39,831 bases of DNA from Myxococcales bacterium. GTDB taxonomy: Bacteria; Myxococcota_A; Polyangia; Palsa-1104. A program made the translations under genes and the position numbers. The notes under the pieces were generated by a model. The model had not been told where the DNA came from, ran no database searches, and worked only from the letters and a program-made list of their open reading frames with translations. Positions 1 to 10,550 of the stretch are shown here, one piece after another; position 1 is the stretch's first letter; the number at the start of each line of letters is the position of its first letter. The stretch lies in contig JAQBQH010000247.1 in assembly GCA_028287105.1 (NCBI GenBank), positions 1-39,831 on the forward strand. The letters are read 5' to 3'.

Positions 1-230
1 GCGCCGCCCGCCTTCAAGATGCCCAAAAGCCCGACCACCATCTCGAGCGATCGCTCGACGCAGATGCCGACCCGCACCTCGGGCCCGACCCCGAGCGCCT
101 GCAGATGATGCGCGAGCCGATTGGCCCGCTCGTCCAGCTCGCGATAGCTCAGCCGCCGCCCGTCGTAGTCGACGGCGATTGCATCGGGAGTGCGGACCGC
201 CTGCTGCTCGAACAGATCGTGAAGTCGCAT
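1..230 (-). CDS. NRPS / AMP-binding adenylation domain, N-terminal fragment (runs off window)
   Basis: The minus strand from an ATG at 230 reads MRLHDLFEQQAVRTPDAIAV and continues open to base 1. It contains the A1 core motif LSYREL and ends at the beginning of the A2 core (LKAGGA). This is the usual N-terminal start of an NRPS adenylation domain, which activates an amino acid as its AMP ester. About 76 residues are visible, so substrate and module layout cannot be read. The start could be the adjacent GTG at 233 or further upstream, because the frame stays open for some distance and no Shine-Dalgarno is close. It lies about 110 nt downstream of a PLP decarboxylase on the same strand, which suggests a biosynthetic operon. 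A standalone acyl-AMP ligase is possible. Confidence 0.85.
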   Translation of the reverse strand, partial: MRLHDLFEQQAVRTPDAIAVDYDGRRLSYRELDERANRLAHHLQALGVGPEVRVGICVERSLEMVVGLLGILKAGG

Positions 231-342
231 CACGGGGCCACGCAGCAACCGCGGTGCCAGCGCCGCGCGAGCCTCATTACCAGGACTTACGAAAGGGGGG
301 TACTGCGCGGCGCTAGAAGTGGCAACAGGTGCGCAGCCGCGT

Positions 343-1991
343 CTATTGCGAACGACAGCGGACCGCAGCGACCGGGGCGACCTGGTCGATTTCTTCGAGC
401 GCCTCGACCGCCTCGTACACTTCGTGCTCGTCGAAGGGCGAAAGGCGCGTCTCGCTCACATCGAGAGCCAGGCTCAGGCGCACCTGCTCGTCGAGGACGT
501 CGCAGATGTCGGCCTGCGTGGTGAGCGGGTTGGCCAGCACGGAGCGCAGCGACACGATCGGCACCTCGGCGCCGTAGCGCGTGTTGGCCAGGACGGTTCG
601 CGAGACGAAGCCATCGCCCTCCTGGCGCTGGCGATCCTGCAGCCGCACGTTGAGCTCGTTGATGGCGACGTTGTCGCGCGCGGTCAACAGCCCCGCCGCC
701 GCCCGCGAGCGCAGCGCCGCCGGCACGTAGCGATAGACCAGGATGTTGAGCTGCGGCTCGGCGAGGAGCTCGAACTCGTCGCGCCGGCGAATTTCGGCGG
801 CCATGAAGCGGCAGCGCGCAATGCCACCGTCGACCAGCGCCTCGTAGCCGCGCTGGCCGATGATGTGCAGCGCGCTGTGCAGATACACCGCCGTCGCCGG
901 GCGCGAGCCCTCGAGCGTGCGCCGCCCGAGGTCGCTCGAGCCGGCGCGAATGATGTAGTCGGCCGTCTTCTCGATCGCCTTGGCCATCTGCGGATTCCGC
1001 AGCACCACCACGCCGAGGCCCATCGGCAGGTAGAGCTGCTTGTGGCCGTCGATGACCACGCTGTCGGCGCGCTCGATCCCGGCGAGCAGCCCGCGATGCT
1101 TCTCGGAGAAGAGCACGGGTCCACCCCACGCGGCGTCGACGTGCAGGTGCGTGCCGTAGGCGGTGGCGAGGTCGGCCATCTCGCCGAGCGGATCGACCGC
1201 GCCGGTCTCGGTCGTCCCGGCGATGCCCACCAGCGCCAGCACGCAGCTGTCATCACGCCGACAACGCTCGATCTGATCGGCCAGCCGATCGACGTCGATG
1301 CGACTTTCACGCGTGGCCGGCACGCGGATCAAGTTGCGCTCGCCGATGCCGAGAATGTCGGCCGCCTTGCGCATCGAATAGTGCATCAGCGAGGAGCCGA
1401 TGATGACGGCGCGGCGAAATCCGAAGTGCTGCAGCGTCGCCGCCAGCCCTTCGGCCTCGACACCGGCGAAGCCTTTCTGTGCGGCGAAGCGATGATTGCG
1501 CGCGCACCACAGCGCCGCCAGGTTCCCGAGCGTGCCGCCCGAGACCATCATGCCGAGCGACGAGTCCGGGTCTTGCGTGTGCGCCGCGTAGAAGCGCTCG
1601 TCGCGGCCGTAGACCAGCCGGTGCATCATCGCCAGCGCCTGCCGCTCGAAATGGGTGAAGCCGTTCGAGGTCTCGATCTTCACGACGTTCTGGTTGAGCG
1701 CCGTGATCACCCGTCCCAGCGGCACCAAGAAGTCCGGCAGCGCCGAGGTCATGTGCCCGATGAAGCGGCTGCGATGGGTGCGCACCGCGCTCGGCACCAC
1801 CTGCCGGAACAGGTACTCGATGTACTCCTCGGCGGGCATGCCGCCGGCGGGCATGGCGCTGGCCTGGTGCTGGCCGGCGACGTGCTCCTCGCAGAACCGG
1901 CTCGTCGAGCTGCGAAAGCCCGCCAGCCGCTCGGTGATCGTCTCGTCGAGCCGGGCGGCGTCGGCGCCGAAGAGGTCGCCCACGCGCCCGC

Positions 1992-1995
<4 letters not shown>
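343..1995 (-). CDS. panP: PLP-dependent group II decarboxylase, PanP-like (aspartate 1-decarboxylase type)
   Basis: This 550-residue group II (glutamate decarboxylase-fold) enzyme probably converts aspartate to beta-alanine. Visible landmarks are RFIGHMTS (77-84), [12 protein letters not shown] (99-110), SGGTLGN (152-158), HVDAAWGG with the PLP-pyridine Asp at 287, and the Schiff-base lysine in [11 protein letters not shown] (K319). The wording of these blocks resembles the PanP family of Vibrio and other gamma-proteobacteria more than GadB; glutamate or another acidic amino acid remains possible. It starts with GTG, whose last bases overlap the TGA of the upstream activator gene (GTGA), so the two are translationally coupled. 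An NRPS follows, so beta-alanine (or another decarboxylated amino acid) could be a building block for that product; this last step is inference. Confidence 0.85.
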
Positions 1996-3800
<1,805 letters not shown>

Positions 3801-3884
3801 GGCCAGCCCACTCGCGTCGCGATTCACTTGCGCCTCCGCCTTGAAGAGAACGTTGTCGATGCTTCGTTCAGGTGTGCGTTCCAG

Positions 3885-3900
3885 TGCAACGCACATGCCG
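3885..3900 (-). promoter_or_regulatory. Sigma-54 (-24/-12) promoter for the FHA activator operon
   Basis: The minus strand reads CGGCATGTGCGTTGCA. Against the consensus TGGCAC-N5-TTGCA the GG and GC dinucleotides are exactly ten bases apart and TTGCA is perfect. It sits about 85 bp upstream of the ATG at 3800 of a gene that itself encodes an intact sigma-54 activator, which fits autoregulation. Assigned by eye against the consensus; no experimental support. Confidence 0.6.
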
Positions 3901-4052
3901 CGACTGCGGTTTTGGCGCGCGATCTCGCGATCGGCGCTGCTGCTCGACGGTGAGTAGGGCTCGAGCGCGTCGTGGGAACGGGGCGGAGGGAGCGGCGATC
4001 GCTTCGTCGGCGGACACACGCGCCGGCCACTGTTGTCGTTGAATTCACGAGA

Positions 4053-4081
4053 CAGGTGGGACAGTCCCGGGACACTGCCTG
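4053..4081. repeat. Palindrome-rich intergenic element (GGGACAGTCCC / GTCCCGGGAC)
   Basis: This lies between the stop of the permease gene (4090) and the sigma-54 activator. It holds the palindromes GGGACAGTCCC and GTCCCGGGAC, nested inside outer arms CAGG...CCTG. It could be a hairpin terminator for the efflux operon (there is no U-run), a REP-like element or an operator. The word GGGACACTG within it recurs in the intergenic region at 15971-15979. The remaining 3801-4052 stretch holds the sigma-54 promoter and no further gene that I can support. Confidence 0.5.
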
Positions 4082-4089
4082 GCAACGAC

Positions 4090-5334
4090 TTAGTCGCTGC
4101 GCAGAGCCTCGACGGGATCGAGGCGAGAGGCGCGCCACGCGGGAAAGAGGCCGAACAAAACGCCGGTGGCGATCGATAGCAAAAGGCCGAGACCGATCGA
4201 CCACGGCACCACGTGCATGCTCCACTGCCCGACGACGCGCGACAGGATGGCGGCGCTGATCGCCGCCACCGCCAGGCCGCCAATGACGCCGATGAGCGCG
4301 CCCGCCATCGCGATGAACGCCGACTCGAGCAGAAACTGCGAGACGATCGAACGCGGGTTGGCGCCGATGGCGCGGCGCACGCCTATTTCGCGCGTCCGCT
4401 CGGTGACGGTGACCAGCATGATGTTCATGATGTTGATGCCGCCCACCAACAGCGAGAGCAGCCCGGTGCCGACCAGGAGGATCTTGACGATGAGCACGAT
4501 CATGTTCATCTGCTCCTGATCCTTGGCGTCACGATCGACCTTGAAGTTGTCGACGCCGTAGTGGCGGCGCAGCACCATGCCGCGGATGATGCTGCGCGCG
4601 TCGCTCATCCGCTCGGCGACGGCGCGCCCGACCTGGCCCAGGCGCACGTAGATCTCGTTGACCTGCCCCTCCTCATAGAAGATGGCGTTGAACGTCGTGC
4701 GCGGCGCGACCACCTTGTTGTTCCACATCCACGGGCCTTCACCGCTGCCCATGACCGGCTTGTTCTTGAGCACGCCCACCACCGTCCACTGCACGCCGGC
4801 CACCTTGATGGTGAGCCCGTCGAGCGACGGCGCCGAGTCGAGCAGCTCGCGCCACACGTTGATGCCGACCACGCACACGCGCCGCCCGGAGACCAGATCG
4901 TCGTCGGTGAGGAAGCGCCCCTGGCCGACCTCCAGCCGGTACAGTGACAGCGCCATCGGCGCCGCCGCCACCAGCATGACGCGCTTCTTCTCCTTGCCGC
5001 GGTAGGCCCGCGTCCAGCGCACCCGCTCGGTGGTGACGCGCGCGCCGGGCAGGACGGGCGAGTCGCCGATCACCTCGGCGTCGCCGGCGGAGAGCTCCCG
5101 TCGCGTGCGGGTCGCCTTGCGCGCGCTCGGCGCCGCGCGATCGACGCGCACGAGGTCCGTCTCGCTCGCCTCCTGGTTGATGGCCAACAGCGCCTCTTGC
5201 GCACCGTCGAGCAGGCTGGCGAGCAGGACGATGGAGCCGGCCCCGATCATGATGCCGAGCAGCGTCAGGGCGACGCGCGCGCGGTTGGCGGCAAAGGTGT
5301 GCCGCACGCTGCGGAGCTGATCGATGATCCTCAT
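4090..5334 (-). CDS. MacB/FtsX-family ABC transporter permease
   Basis: A 414-residue permease with the MacB layout: one N-terminal membrane helix ([19 protein letters not shown]), a large periplasmic MacB_PCD-type domain (about 50-270), then three C-terminal helices forming the FtsX domain. The signature [15 protein letters not shown] and the ending [18 protein letters not shown] are typical of the family. The ATG at 5334 was chosen because the MRIIDQL start sits just before the first helix and 7 nt after the preceding permease gene. It is the last gene of the efflux operon and is expected to pair with the neighbouring permease as a heterodimer driven by the ATPase at 9063-9809. Substrate unknown; a peptide or lipopeptide product is plausible from context. 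Confidence 0.88.
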   Translation of the reverse strand: MRIIDQLRSVRHTFAANRARVALTLLGIMIGAGSIVLLASLLDGAQEALLAINQEASETDLVRVDRAAPSARKATRTRRELSAGDAEVIGDSPVLPGARVTTERVRWTRAYRGKEKKRVMLVAAAPMALSLYRLEVGQGRFLTDDDLVSGRRVCVVGINVWRELLDSAPSLDGLTIKVAGVQWTVVGVLKNKPVMGSGEGPWMWNNKVVAPRTTFNAIFYEEGQVNEIYVRLGQVGRAVAERMSDARSIIRGMVLRRHYGVDNFKVDRDAKDQEQMNMIVLIVKILLVGTGLLSLLVGGINIMNIMLVTVTERTREIGVRRAIGANPRSIVSQFLLESAFIAMAGALIGVIGGLAVAAISAAILSRVVGQWSMHVVPWSIGLGLLLSIATGVLFGLFPAWRASRLDPVEALRSD

Positions 5335-5341
5335 GAGCGCC

Positions 5342-6568
5342 TCACCGCCGAATCGCCAGGATGGCGTCCATGCGCGCGGCCCGGCGCGCGGGGAAATAGC
5401 CGAACAGCACGCCGATGCCGACCGACACCCCGAGGGCGGCGAAGACGGCACCGTGCGACACCACGTTGAGCCAGCTCGGCTTGAAGTGGCGCACCACCAG
5501 CGCCGCCAGCTGCGACAGGCCGAGGCCGGTGACCACGCCGATGAGCCCGCCCGTCCCCGAGAGCACGATCGACTCCAGCAGGAACTGGCTGCGAATGTCC
5601 TTGGGGCTGGCGCCGAGCGCCTTGCGGATGCCGATCTCGCGCACCCGCTCGGACACCGAGACCAACATCATGTTCATGACCCCCATGCCGCCGACGAGGA
5701 GCGCGATGCCGGCGATGAAGCCGACCACCACGCCCATGAGCGCCAGGAGCGACTCGAACTTCTTCATGACGCCGCTGAAATCGAAGAGCTGAAAGTCGTC
5801 CTGCCCGTTGTGCCGCTCCAGTAGGAGCGCGTTGGAGATGCGCTTGACGATGCCCTGGCTCTGGATGTCGTCGAGCTTCATCTGCAGCGTCAGGCGCGCC
5901 TTGGCCTCGTCCGGATCGACCTCACCGACGGTCTCGAGCGGCGTGACCACCAGGCGCAGCCAGTCGAACGGGTAGTTCATGCCGAAATATTCCTTGGCGC
6001 TGAGCTGGCCGATGACTTTGCAGCGCAGCCCACCGATGGCGATGGTGTGCCCGACTGCGTCGCCGCCCCAGGCCTCGTCGGCGAAGTGGGCGCCGACCAC
6101 GCACACCTTGGCGTGGCGCCGGTTCTCCTCGTCGGTGAAGAAGCGCCCGCGCACCGCCTGCATGTGCAGCGCCGAGAAGAAGTCGCCGTCGCCGCCGACG
6201 ATGTCGGTCTGAATCAGCTTGCCGTCGTCGAGGAGCACGTCGCGGCCGTTGAGCGTGGTGAACATGGTGCGGTCGACGACGTGCGGCAGCCGCTCCAGGA
6301 GCGCATCGCGGTCGTCCTTGGTGAGGCCGCGCGAGTAGCTGACCCGTTTGGCCTCCTCGCGCTCCGACGGCTTGGGCCAGATGTAGAGCAGCCGCCCGCC
6401 GCCCAGCTCTTCGATGTCGGCGGACAAGGTGGCCATGCCGCTCTGCGCCAGCGATGACATGAGCACGATCGAGAAGGCGCCGATGGTGATGCTGAGGACC
6501 GTCAACAGCGAACGGAACTTGTGCGCCACCAGGACCTTGCGCGCGATCTTGAAGTATTCGAGCCACAT
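5342..6568 (-). CDS. MacB/FtsX-family ABC transporter permease
   Basis: A 408-residue permease with the same fold as its downstream neighbour: helix 1 near residues 20-40 (RSLLTVLSITIGAFSIVLM), a periplasmic domain of about 230 residues, and C-terminal helices around GGMGVMNMMLVSVSERVREIG. It ends FGYFPARRAARMDAILAIRR. The ATG at 6568 overlaps the TGA of the adaptor gene (TGATG), so translation is coupled. Two different permeases, rather than one MacB carrying its own ATPase domain, indicate a split MacAB-TolC-like tripartite pump with a heterodimeric inner-membrane part. Confidence 0.88.
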   Translation of the reverse strand: MWLEYFKIARKVLVAHKFRSLLTVLSITIGAFSIVLMSSLAQSGMATLSADIEELGGGRLLYIWPKPSEREEAKRVSYSRGLTKDDRDALLERLPHVVDRTMFTTLNGRDVLLDDGKLIQTDIVGGDGDFFSALHMQAVRGRFFTDEENRRHAKVCVVGAHFADEAWGGDAVGHTIAIGGLRCKVIGQLSAKEYFGMNYPFDWLRLVVTPLETVGEVDPDEAKARLTLQMKLDDIQSQGIVKRISNALLLERHNGQDDFQLFDFSGVMKKFESLLALMGVVVGFIAGIALLVGGMGVMNMMLVSVSERVREIGIRKALGASPKDIRSQFLLESIVLSGTGGLIGVVTGLGLSQLAALVVRHFKPSWLNVVSHGAVFAALGVSVGIGVLFGYFPARRAARMDAILAIRR

Positions 6569-7692
6569 CAGAGGCTGTATTCGTTGGCCGCCGAGGAGCT
6601 GGGATCGATCAGCACCTGATCGCCGGCGCCGAGGCCGCCCGCGATCTCGGCCTGATGGTCGTTGCGCCGGCCGACCTTGACCTCGACGCGCTCGGTCTTC
6701 TTGCCCTTGTCGGTTGCGACCAGCTTGTTGACGTAGTCCTTGCCCTGCTCGCGCACGATCGCCTCGACCGGCAGCACCAGCACCCGCGTGCGCGTCTCGA
6801 TGTGCACGCGCACGTCGGCGGTCATGCCGGGCTTGATGGCGCCGTCGCCGTTGTCGAGCGTGGCCTCGACGGGGAAGACGTCGACGTCCTTGCCCTTCGG
6901 CGTCACCGACGCCGGCGCGATCTTGGAGACGACGGCCGAGTAGCTCTTGCCCGGCAGCGCGTCGAGCGTGACCGTGACTTTCTGGCCGATCTTCACCTTG
7001 GCCACGTCGATCTGATTCAGGTCGGCCTGCACGATCAGCGTCGACAGGTCGGCCACGGTGAGCAGCGGCTTGCCCTCGAACGTCGCCTGCACGCCCGGCG
7101 TCACCACCTCGCCCGGCTGGATGCCGCGCGCCGTCACGGTGCCGTTCATCGACGACACGATCTCGGTGTAGCGCAACCGGTCGCGCGCGACCGAGTGGGC
7201 GACCTTGGCGATGGTCAACGCCGCGCGCTTGGCCTCCACTTCGCTCGTGGCGGCCTCGAGATCGATCTGCGCCACGGCGCGCGACTCCAGGCCGCGCTCG
7301 CTGCGCGCCAGCTTCTGCGAGGCGAACTTGAGCGCGTTGGCCGCCGCCATCACCTCGGCACGGCTCTTGGCGACGTCGCGCAGGTAGTCGGTCGGGTCGA
7401 GGCGCAAGAGGCGCTGCCCCTTTTTGACCCGATCGCCGGCGTCGACGAACACCGCCTGCACCTGGCCCGCCACCTTGGACTTGATCTCGACGCGCTCGCG
7501 CGGCTGCACCTTGCCGGTCTCGATGACCTCGATGGGCAGGGAGCCGAAGTCCACCGTCACCACCAGCGTCGGATCGAATTCCGTCTTCTTGCTGCTGCTC
7601 CAGTGCGACGCCGGCGCCGCCCCGCCGCCGAGGACGATGAAGCCAATCAGCACCCACAGCCAGCGGCGTCTCTTGCGTGTTCCGTCACCCAT
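6568..7692 (-). CDS. MacA/HlyD-family periplasmic adaptor protein
   Basis: A 374-residue membrane fusion protein. It begins MGDGTRKRRRW followed by one membrane anchor (LWVLIGFIVLGGGAA). Then come a barrel-sandwich half (IEVIETGKVQPRERVEIKSK, VDAGDRVKKGQRLLRLDP), an alpha-hairpin of about 80 residues (AEVMAAANALKFASQKLARSE) and the second lipoyl half (GTVTARGIQPGEVV). Beta-barrel and membrane-proximal domains follow (IKPGMTADVRV, VLVLPVEAIV). It links the FtsX permeases to the TolC-like channel. The start overlaps the end of the channel gene by 8 nt, and the stop overlaps the permease start. Confidence 0.9.
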   Translation of the reverse strand: MGDGTRKRRRWLWVLIGFIVLGGGAAPASHWSSSKKTEFDPTLVVTVDFGSLPIEVIETGKVQPRERVEIKSKVAGQVQAVFVDAGDRVKKGQRLLRLDPTDYLRDVAKSRAEVMAAANALKFASQKLARSERGLESRAVAQIDLEAATSEVEAKRAALTIAKVAHSVARDRLRYTEIVSSMNGTVTARGIQPGEVVTPGVQATFEGKPLLTVADLSTLIVQADLNQIDVAKVKIGQKVTVTLDALPGKSYSAVVSKIAPASVTPKGKDVDVFPVEATLDNGDGAIKPGMTADVRVHIETRTRVLVLPVEAIVREQGKDYVNKLVATDKGKKTERVEVKVGRRNDHQAEIAGGLGAGDQVLIDPSSSAANEYSL

Positions 7693-9097
7693 GATCCACT
7701 CCCACTGTGTTGCCGAGCGCCGCATCCAGCTCCAGCCACTGCAGCTGAAGCTGCCCGGTGAGCTCGGCCAGTTGCGACTCGACGTTGGACAAATCGATCT
7801 GCGCATCGAGGTAATCGATGATGAGCGCGTCGCCGTTGCGGTACCGCGCCTCGATGATCTTGAGGTTGTCGCGCGCCATGTCGCGCGCGGCCATGAGCGG
7901 CAGCCGTTGCGCGTAGAGCTTGCGCAAGGAGGCGTAGGCGCCGCGCACGTCGGCGTCGACCAGGCGGCCATAGCGCCGCACCTCCTGTTCCAGGCGGCGC
8001 TCCTCGTAGCGCGCGTCGCCCGTGGCCGTATAGGTGTTGAGCGTGTCGAATACGTTGAGCGTCAGCACCGCGCCGGCGGTGAAGCTGCCCGACATGCCGT
8101 CGAACGGATTTGCCGCCGCCGCCGCCGGCTTGTAGACCCCGCTGGCGAGGTCGTAGGGGTTGTTGCCATACTGGAAGGCGCCGAGCAGCGTCACCTGCGG
8201 ATAGAAGTTGCTGCGGGCGATACGCACCTGCTGGTGCTGGATGTCGGCCTGCAGCCGGGCGTTGAGCAGATCGGGGCGGCTCTGGAAGGCGTGCGGCAAC
8301 AGCGCGTCCAGCGACGGCGGCGGCGCGTCGGGAACGTGCGGCTCGTCGGTGAGCTCGAGGTCGCCGTGCAGCCCGAGCGCGACCGCGAGCTGCGCCAGCA
8401 GCACCTCGGTCTGGCCGCGCAGGTCCTCCACCGCCGCCACCTGCTGCAGCCGGCGCGACGCAGCGCGGTTACGGTCGATGGCCGGCGCGAACCCGGCCTT
8501 GAGCCGCGCGCCGGCCACCGCCTCGGCATCGGCGAGCCGGCGAAGCGCCGCCTCTTGCACCTCGATCCGCATCATCAGCCGCCGCGCGGCCCAGTACGAG
8601 CGCGCGATGGCGATGGCCGTGTCCTTCTGCTGCTGGCGGATCTGCACCACCGCCGCCTGCTCGGTGGTCTTGGCCCTGGCCACGCCCGCCTCGACGCGAA
8701 ACCCCGAGAACAGGAAGTAGCTGAGCCGCACCGACAGGTTCGAGTAGCCGGTCCAGGCGGCGTTGTCGTTCCAGAAGCCGTTGGCGGCGGCGCACGCCTG
8801 CGCGTTGGAAGCCGCGGCGGTCTTGAGGAGCCCGAGGCACTGCGCCGAGTCGGGCAGCCCGATGTTGTTGCGGTTCCACAGCTCCTGCACCGAGGCGTCG
8901 CCCTTCAAGCTGAAGCGGTCGAGCTGCGCCCGCAGCACGCCGAGGCGCGAGCGGTCGTGCTGCACCCTGGCTTCACCGACGAGCGGGTCTTCGCGCAGCG
9001 CCAGGCCGACCGCCTCCTTGAGACTGAGCTTGTGCGGCGCGGCGGCGGCGACGGCCGCCCAGCTAACCAAGGTGAGCGTGAAGAGCGTTCTCATCAT
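7685..9097 (-). CDS. TolC-family outer-membrane efflux channel
   Basis: This 470-residue protein begins with a signal peptide ([20 protein letters not shown], cleavage near residue 20). It shows the two internally related outer-membrane efflux repeats: LSLKEAVGLALREDP with helical segments to about 220, then SLDALLPHAFQSRPDLLNAR with IARSNFYPQVTLLGAFQYG and the terminal helices DYLDAQIDLSNVESQLAELTG. Length and layout match TolC/OprM relatives. It overlaps the ATPase gene by 35 nt and the adaptor gene by 8 nt, so the five efflux genes look like one transcript. It is the only TolC-like channel in the window and could also serve the C39 exporter further right (inference). Confidence 0.9.
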   Translation of the reverse strand: MMRTLFTLTLVSWAAVAAAAPHKLSLKEAVGLALREDPLVGEARVQHDRSRLGVLRAQLDRFSLKGDASVQELWNRNNIGLPDSAQCLGLLKTAAASNAQACAAANGFWNDNAAWTGYSNLSVRLSYFLFSGFRVEAGVARAKTTEQAAVVQIRQQQKDTAIAIARSYWAARRLMMRIEVQEAALRRLADAEAVAGARLKAGFAPAIDRNRAASRRLQQVAAVEDLRGQTEVLLAQLAVALGLHGDLELTDEPHVPDAPPPSLDALLPHAFQSRPDLLNARLQADIQHQQVRIARSNFYPQVTLLGAFQYGNNPYDLASGVYKPAAAAANPFDGMSGSFTAGAVLTLNVFDTLNTYTATGDARYEERRLEQEVRRYGRLVDADVRGAYASLRKLYAQRLPLMAARDMARDNLKIIEARYRNGDALIIDYLDAQIDLSNVESQLAELTGQLQLQWLELDAALGNTVGVDHG

Positions 9098-9809
9098 GTC
9101 CTCTGTTCTCGTCGCTGACGATGACGCCGTCGCGGAACGTGACGACGCGTTCGGCGTAGCGGGCGATGTTGGGATCGTGCGTGACCAGGACCACGGTCAT
9201 GCCTTGCTGGTGCAGCTCGACGAAGAGCCGCATCACCTGCTGGGTCGTCGCCGAGTCGAGCGCGCCCGTCGGCTCGTCGGCGAGTAGGAGCAGCGGGTCG
9301 TTGACGATGGCGCGGGCGATCGACACGCGCTGCTGCTGGCCGCCCGAGAGCTGATTGGGCAGGTGATCGATGCGCTCGCCCAACCCCACGCGCTCGAGGG
9401 CCGCGCGCGCCTTCTTGTAGCGCACCGACGCGCGTTGGCCGGCATAGACCATCGGCAGCGCCACGTTGTCCAGCGCCGAGTCGCGCGCCAGGAGGTTGAA
9501 GCTCTGGAAGACGAAGCCGATCTTGCGATTGCGCAGCGCCGCCAGCGCATACTCGTCGAGGTTCTGCACCGGCTGCCCGTCGAGCAGGTACTCGCCCGAC
9601 GTCGGCCGGTCGAGCGTCCCGACCAGGTTGAGCATCGTCGACTTGCCCGAGCCCGACGCGCCCATGATGGCGACCATCTCGCCGGTGTGCACGGTGAAGT
9701 CGACGTTGCGCAGCGCGCGCACCTCGACCTCGCCCATCTGGTACGCCTTGGAGATGTTGCGCAGCTCGAGGATGGGCCTGGCGCGAGAGCTGCTCGTCGA
9801 ATCGACCAT
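9063..9809 (-). CDS. MacB/LolD-type ABC transporter ATP-binding protein
   Basis: A 248-residue nucleotide-binding subunit with Walker [11 protein letters not shown]-loop FVFQSFNL, signature LSGGQQQR, Walker [14 protein letters not shown] and switch histidine [14 protein letters not shown]. These words are those of the MacB/LolD/FtsE group that drives FtsX-type permeases. It is the first gene of the efflux operon, 87 bp downstream of the response regulator gene. It ends within the first codons of the TolC-like gene. Confidence 0.92.
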   Translation of the reverse strand: MVDSTSSSRARPILELRNISKAYQMGEVEVRALRNVDFTVHTGEMVAIMGASGSGKSTMLNLVGTLDRPTSGEYLLDGQPVQNLDEYALAALRNRKIGFVFQSFNLLARDSALDNVALPMVYAGQRASVRYKKARAALERVGLGERIDHLPNQLSGGQQQRVSIARAIVNDPLLLLADEPTGALDSATTQQVMRLFVELHQQGMTVVLVTHDPNIARYAERVVTFRDGVIVSDENRGHDENALHAHLG

Positions 9810-9863
9810 GCCGCTGAGTGTGCGGATCGCAGGTCGCCTACACCATCAGTCGAAGGTCACGAT

Positions 9864-9891
9864 GTGGGGTCACGGGTGGCCCATGACCCAC
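9864..9891. promoter_or_regulatory. Inverted repeat between response regulator and efflux operon
   Basis: Arms GTGGGGTCA (9864-9872) and TGACCCAC (9884-9891) pair apart from one extra G, and the loop GGGTGGCCC is itself self-complementary. It lies in the short gap between the regulator's stop and the efflux ATPase start. It is either an operator for the adjacent LuxR-type regulator or an attenuator hairpin; there is no U-run. Confidence 0.4.
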
Positions 9892-9896
9892 CTGGA

Positions 9897-10550
9897 TCAC
9901 ACGAGGCCCAGCTCCCGGGCGCGCAGGGCCGCCTGCGTGCGATCGCTCACGTCGAGCTTGGTGAGGATGCTGGTGACGTGGTTCTTGACGGTGCCTTCGG
10001 CCAAAAAGAGCGCGGCTGCGATCTCCTTGTTCGACGCGCCGCGCGCCACCAGCTGCAAGACCGCGCGCTCGCGCTCCGACAGCCGCGACAGCACGCTATC
10101 GGGCGCCGGCGCCGGCTGGCTCGACAGCCGCGACAGCTCGGCGAGCACCTTGGAGGCCACCGACGGCTGCAGCACCGATTCGCCGCGCGCCGCCGCCAGG
10201 AGCGCCTCGACCAGCCGCGCCACCGGCGTGTCCTTGAGGAGGTAGCCGACGGCGCCGGCGCGCAGCACCTCGAACACCAGCTCGTCGTCCTCGAAGGTGG
10301 TGAGCGCGACGACGCGACACTGCGGTAGCTGCACGCGCAGCCGGCGCGTGGCCGAGACGCCGTCGAACACCGCCATCTTCAGATCCATGAGCACGACGTC
10401 GGGCCGGGTCTGCGCCGCCACCGCCAGCGCCTCCTGCCCGTTGGACGCCTCGCCCACCACCTCGATCTCCGGCTGCGTCGACAAGAGCGTGCGCAGCCCC
10501 GAGCGAAAGAGCGACTGATCGTCGACGAGGAGCACGCGCACCGCGCTCAT
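9897..10550 (-). CDS. NarL/LuxR-family response regulator
   Basis: A 217-residue response regulator. The receiver domain (5-120) has the acidic pair VDDQ at 10-11, phosphoacceptor D56 in DVVLMDLKM, a switch Thr in ALTTFED and the lysine in YLLKDTPV. A linker precedes a C-terminal LuxR helix-turn-helix (LSERERAVLQLVARGASNKE, GTVKNHVTSILTKL). The ATG at 10550 overlaps the histidine kinase stop (10547) by 4 nt, so the pair is co-translated. Its likely target is the efflux operon 87 bp downstream, where an inverted repeat is present. Confidence 0.92.
   Translation of the reverse strand: MSAVRVLLVDDQSLFRSGLRTLLSTQPEIEVVGEASNGQEALAVAAQTRPDVVLMDLKMAVFDGVSATRRLRVQLPQCRVVALTTFEDDELVFEVLRAGAVGYLLKDTPVARLVEALLAAARGESVLQPSVASKVLAELSRLSSQPAPAPDSVLSRLSERERAVLQLVARGASNKEIAAALFLAEGTVKNHVTSILTKLDVSDRTQAALRARELGLV

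Noticed and set aside
230-277. A 15-codon leader peptide (ATG 277 to TGA) before the adenylation domain
   Set aside because: No ribosome site and no attenuator hairpin or codon bias were visible; the overlap with the NRPS start is probably chance.
287-1129. Long open frames opposite or out of phase with real genes (for example 287-1129 minus, 319-2076 plus, 14034-15809 plus, 17259-19172 minus)
   Set aside because: Arg/Ala/His-rich composition with no domain sense. They overlap genes with clear motifs and are expected in high-GC DNA.
3801-3896. Longer N-terminus of the sigma-54 activator from ATG 3896
   Set aside because: That ATG lies within the -24/-12 promoter, and the added residues show no FHA-domain similarity or ribosome site.
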